Below, one piece after another: positions 62,338 to 64,000 of a stretch of 64,000 nt of DNA. The stretch lies in NCBI RefSeq assembly GCF_000242635.2, contig NC_017770.1, positions 2,802,669 through 2,866,668 of the forward strand, read 5' to 3'. Numbering within the stretch: position 1 is the stretch's first letter; every line of letters starts with the position of its first letter. The notes under the pieces were generated by a model that searched no databases, had not been told where the DNA came from, and saw only the letters and a list, made by a program, of their open reading frames with translations. The stretch comes from Solitalea canadensis DSM 3403 (lineage in GTDB: Bacteria > Bacteroidota > Bacteroidia > Sphingobacteriales > Sphingobacteriaceae). The translations under genes and the position numbers were made by a program.

Positions 62338-63988
62338 TAAACCTCGCAATTTGTTAAGTCAGTTAAACCGAAAAGCATTTTTATTAAGGGCCGGAATCGG
62401 TTTAACCGCGGCTATTGCCGGCGGATACTTTTATAAAAAAAAACGCTCAAAAAATACCAGATATATTACAGGAAGTATGGTTGGGGCTAATGCCAAAATC
62501 GGACATTTACTGCGCGACAAGCTTTCCATTCCTGAGCCATCTGTTAAAGAACAAATTGACTACCTGATTATCGGAGGTGGTATTTCGGGTCTTTCGGCTG
62601 CGCGTGAGTTAAAGAAGCACGGCATCTCTAATTTCAAACTTATCGAACTGGATAAGCATATAGGTGGCAATTCTTCAAAAGGGCAAAACGATGTTTCGGC
62701 TTATCCCTGGGGAGCCCATTATCTTCCGATTCCTGATCCCGAAGATGCTGAATTGATCCGTTTCTTACAAGAAATCGGAACGATTACAGGTTTTAATCCG
62801 GAAGGTCTTCCTGTATTCAATGAATATCAATTATGTTTCGATCCGGAGGAGCGTTTATACATCCGTGGCCAATGGCAAGAAGGAGTCATTCCCTCCATCG
62901 GAATAGATGAAAAGGAGAAACAGCAGATAGAACGCTTTTTAAAATTGATGGAAGCTTTTAGAACTGCCAAAGGGAATGATGGCAAATTTGCTTTTACGAT
63001 TCCTCTTAAAAACAGTTCTCAGGATCAACAGTTTATCCAACTCGACAAAATCAATTTTGCCACTTATTTAGATCAGGAAGACTTTACATCCCCACATTTG
63101 CGCTGGTATTTAAATTATGGGTGCAAAGACGATTATGGAAGTACAATTGAGCAGACATCTGCATGGGCTGGGATTCATTACTTCGCCGCACGAAAAGGTA
63201 AAGCGGCAAACGCAAAAAATGGCGATCTGTTAACATGGCCCGAAGGCAATGCCTGGCTGGCCGAACAATTGCGCAAACAAGTCGCTGAACACATAATTGT
63301 TAATTCGCTGGCATATCATATTGATCATAATGAAAACAATGTAACGGTAAGTGTTTTTGATCCTGTGGCCAACACGAGTAAAGTCATTGAAGCAAAAAAA
63401 ATCCTATTGGCTTGTCCCCAGTTTGTTAACCAACGTTTATTAAAAACCGTAAAAAGCAACCGGACAGCCGAATTGTACAATCACTTTAATTATGCACCAT
63501 GGATGATTGCTAACATTACTGTTAATCAATTACCGGAAGCAAAAGGAATTGGTCTTTGTTGGGATAACGTATTATTTGAAAGTGAATCGGTTGGCTATGT
63601 AAATGCCAATCACCAACATATCAACCAAAACGAAAAGAAACGCGTACTGACGTATTATTTACCCTTAACTGGTCGTGAGCCTAAAGTACAGCGTTTAGCT
63701 GCCTTTATACGCAGTTATGATGATTGGGTACAAATGGTTTGTGATGACTTAGAACGGTCGCATAAGGGCATTACAGCCTTTATTGAGTCGATTGATATAT
63801 GGATATGGGGACATGGGATGATCCGGCCTGAGCCGGGTTTTATTTGGGGTGAAGAAAGACAAAAAGCAGCCAAACCAATTAACGGACAAATCTTCTTTGC
63901 GCATACTGATCTAAGTGGCGTTTCTATTTTTGAAGAAGGATTTCATCAGGGAATAACCGCTGCACAGCAAATGATAGCTACTATATGA
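62315..63988 (+). CDS. FAD-dependent oxidoreductase (amine-oxidase-like) at operon end
   Basis: The 557-residue protein overlaps the speE gene by 23 bp. Residues ~20-45 form one hydrophobic segment (FLLRAGIGLTAAIAGGYF), an anchor or export signal; the RR pair of a Tat signal is missing. The FAD Rossmann motif is IDYLIIGGGISGLSAARELKKHG, with the ribose-binding Glu in LIELDKHIGG. The C-terminal part has FAHTDLSGVSIFEEGFHQG. This is an NAD(P)-binding/amine-oxidase-type fold. Operon context suggests a polyamine or a product of it as substrate, but the sequence alone does not prove that. Confidence 0.82.
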   Translation: MSGQSSYNKPRNLLSQLNRKAFLLRAGIGLTAAIAGGYFYKKKRSKNTRYITGSMVGANAKIGHLLRDKLSIPEPSVKEQIDYLIIGGGISGLSAARELKKHGISNFKLIELDKHIGGNSSKGQNDVSAYPWGAHYLPIPDPEDAELIRFLQEIGTITGFNPEGLPVFNEYQLCFDPEERLYIRGQWQEGVIPSIGIDEKEKQQIERFLKLMEAFRTAKGNDGKFAFTIPLKNSSQDQQFIQLDKINFATYLDQEDFTSPHLRWYLNYGCKDDYGSTIEQTSAWAGIHYFAARKGKAANAKNGDLLTWPEGNAWLAEQLRKQVAEHIIVNSLAYHIDHNENNVTVSVFDPVANTSKVIEAKKILLACPQFVNQRLLKTVKSNRTAELYNHFNYAPWMIANITVNQLPEAKGIGLCWDNVLFESESVGYVNANHQHINQNEKKRVLTYYLPLTGREPKVQRLAAFIRSYDDWVQMVCDDLERSHKGITAFIESIDIWIWGHGMIRPEPGFIWGEERQKAAKPINGQIFFAHTDLSGVSIFEEGFHQGITAAQQMIATI

Positions 63989-64000
63989 GTACAATAACTA
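63985..64000 (+). CDS. Start of next operon gene (runs off window)
   Basis: An ATG overlaps the oxidoreductase stop as ATGA (63985-63988) and opens MSTIT before the window ends. The overlap suggests another co-translated member of the same operon. Confidence 0.55.

Overview
The window looks like the chromosome of a gliding Bacteroidota bacterium, probably of the Sphingobacteriia (Solitalea- or Pedobacter-like; this placement is inference). The signs are AT-rich DNA, type IX secretion system (T9SS) substrates of both sorting types, PorP/SprF paralogues, few Shine-Dalgarno sequences, TAnnTTTG -7 promoter elements, and split RHS proteins of a kind typical of the phylum.

Layout. 1-19,600, nearly all on the minus strand: an array of surface-protein genes. 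In transcription order these are a DUF11-repeat protein, a PorP/SprF protein, a PorE-like OmpA/TPR/beta-propeller protein, three Calx-beta repeat proteins (7, 7 and 16 repeats), a second PorP/SprF, and the start of a fourth Calx-beta protein. Every substrate whose end is visible carries the gliding-motility-type (type B) C-terminal domain, the class that needs a SprF partner. 20,100-33,800: mixed genes, including a hot-dog thioesterase, an EVE protein with a decayed copy 5.9 kb away, a frameshifted metallopeptidase-like lipoprotein, a MerC/cysteine-rich fusion, a GH29 fucosidase, a PQQ-propeller protein, a quinone oxidoreductase, and a transporter/HEAT protein with a cyclic-nucleotide-binding partner. 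33,800-44,300, minus strand: a two-gene RHS locus with an overlapping lipoprotein gene (candidate immunity), decayed RHS fragments, and a family of hairpin repeats whose stems vary while their loops are conserved.

45,000-56,000, mostly plus strand: a 1968-residue subtilisin-like, MBG-domain T9SS cargo with octapeptide repeats, a TPR-linked class III adenylate cyclase, a convergent HD-domain protein, and two polytopic membrane proteins. 56,000-57,800, minus strand: DNA polymerase III delta and an HSDR_N-type nuclease-fold protein. 57,800-64,000, plus strand: one tightly packed operon of a SpeD-like pyruvoyl decarboxylase, a DUF4178 membrane protein, a 53-residue membrane peptide, a DUF350 protein, a TPR protein, a membrane-fused spermidine synthase, an FAD oxidoreductase and the start of another gene.

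Three places look most likely to hold something undescribed: the polyamine-linked membrane operon, the RHS locus with its covarying hairpins, and the type B adhesin array in which two genes share an almost identical 3' end.
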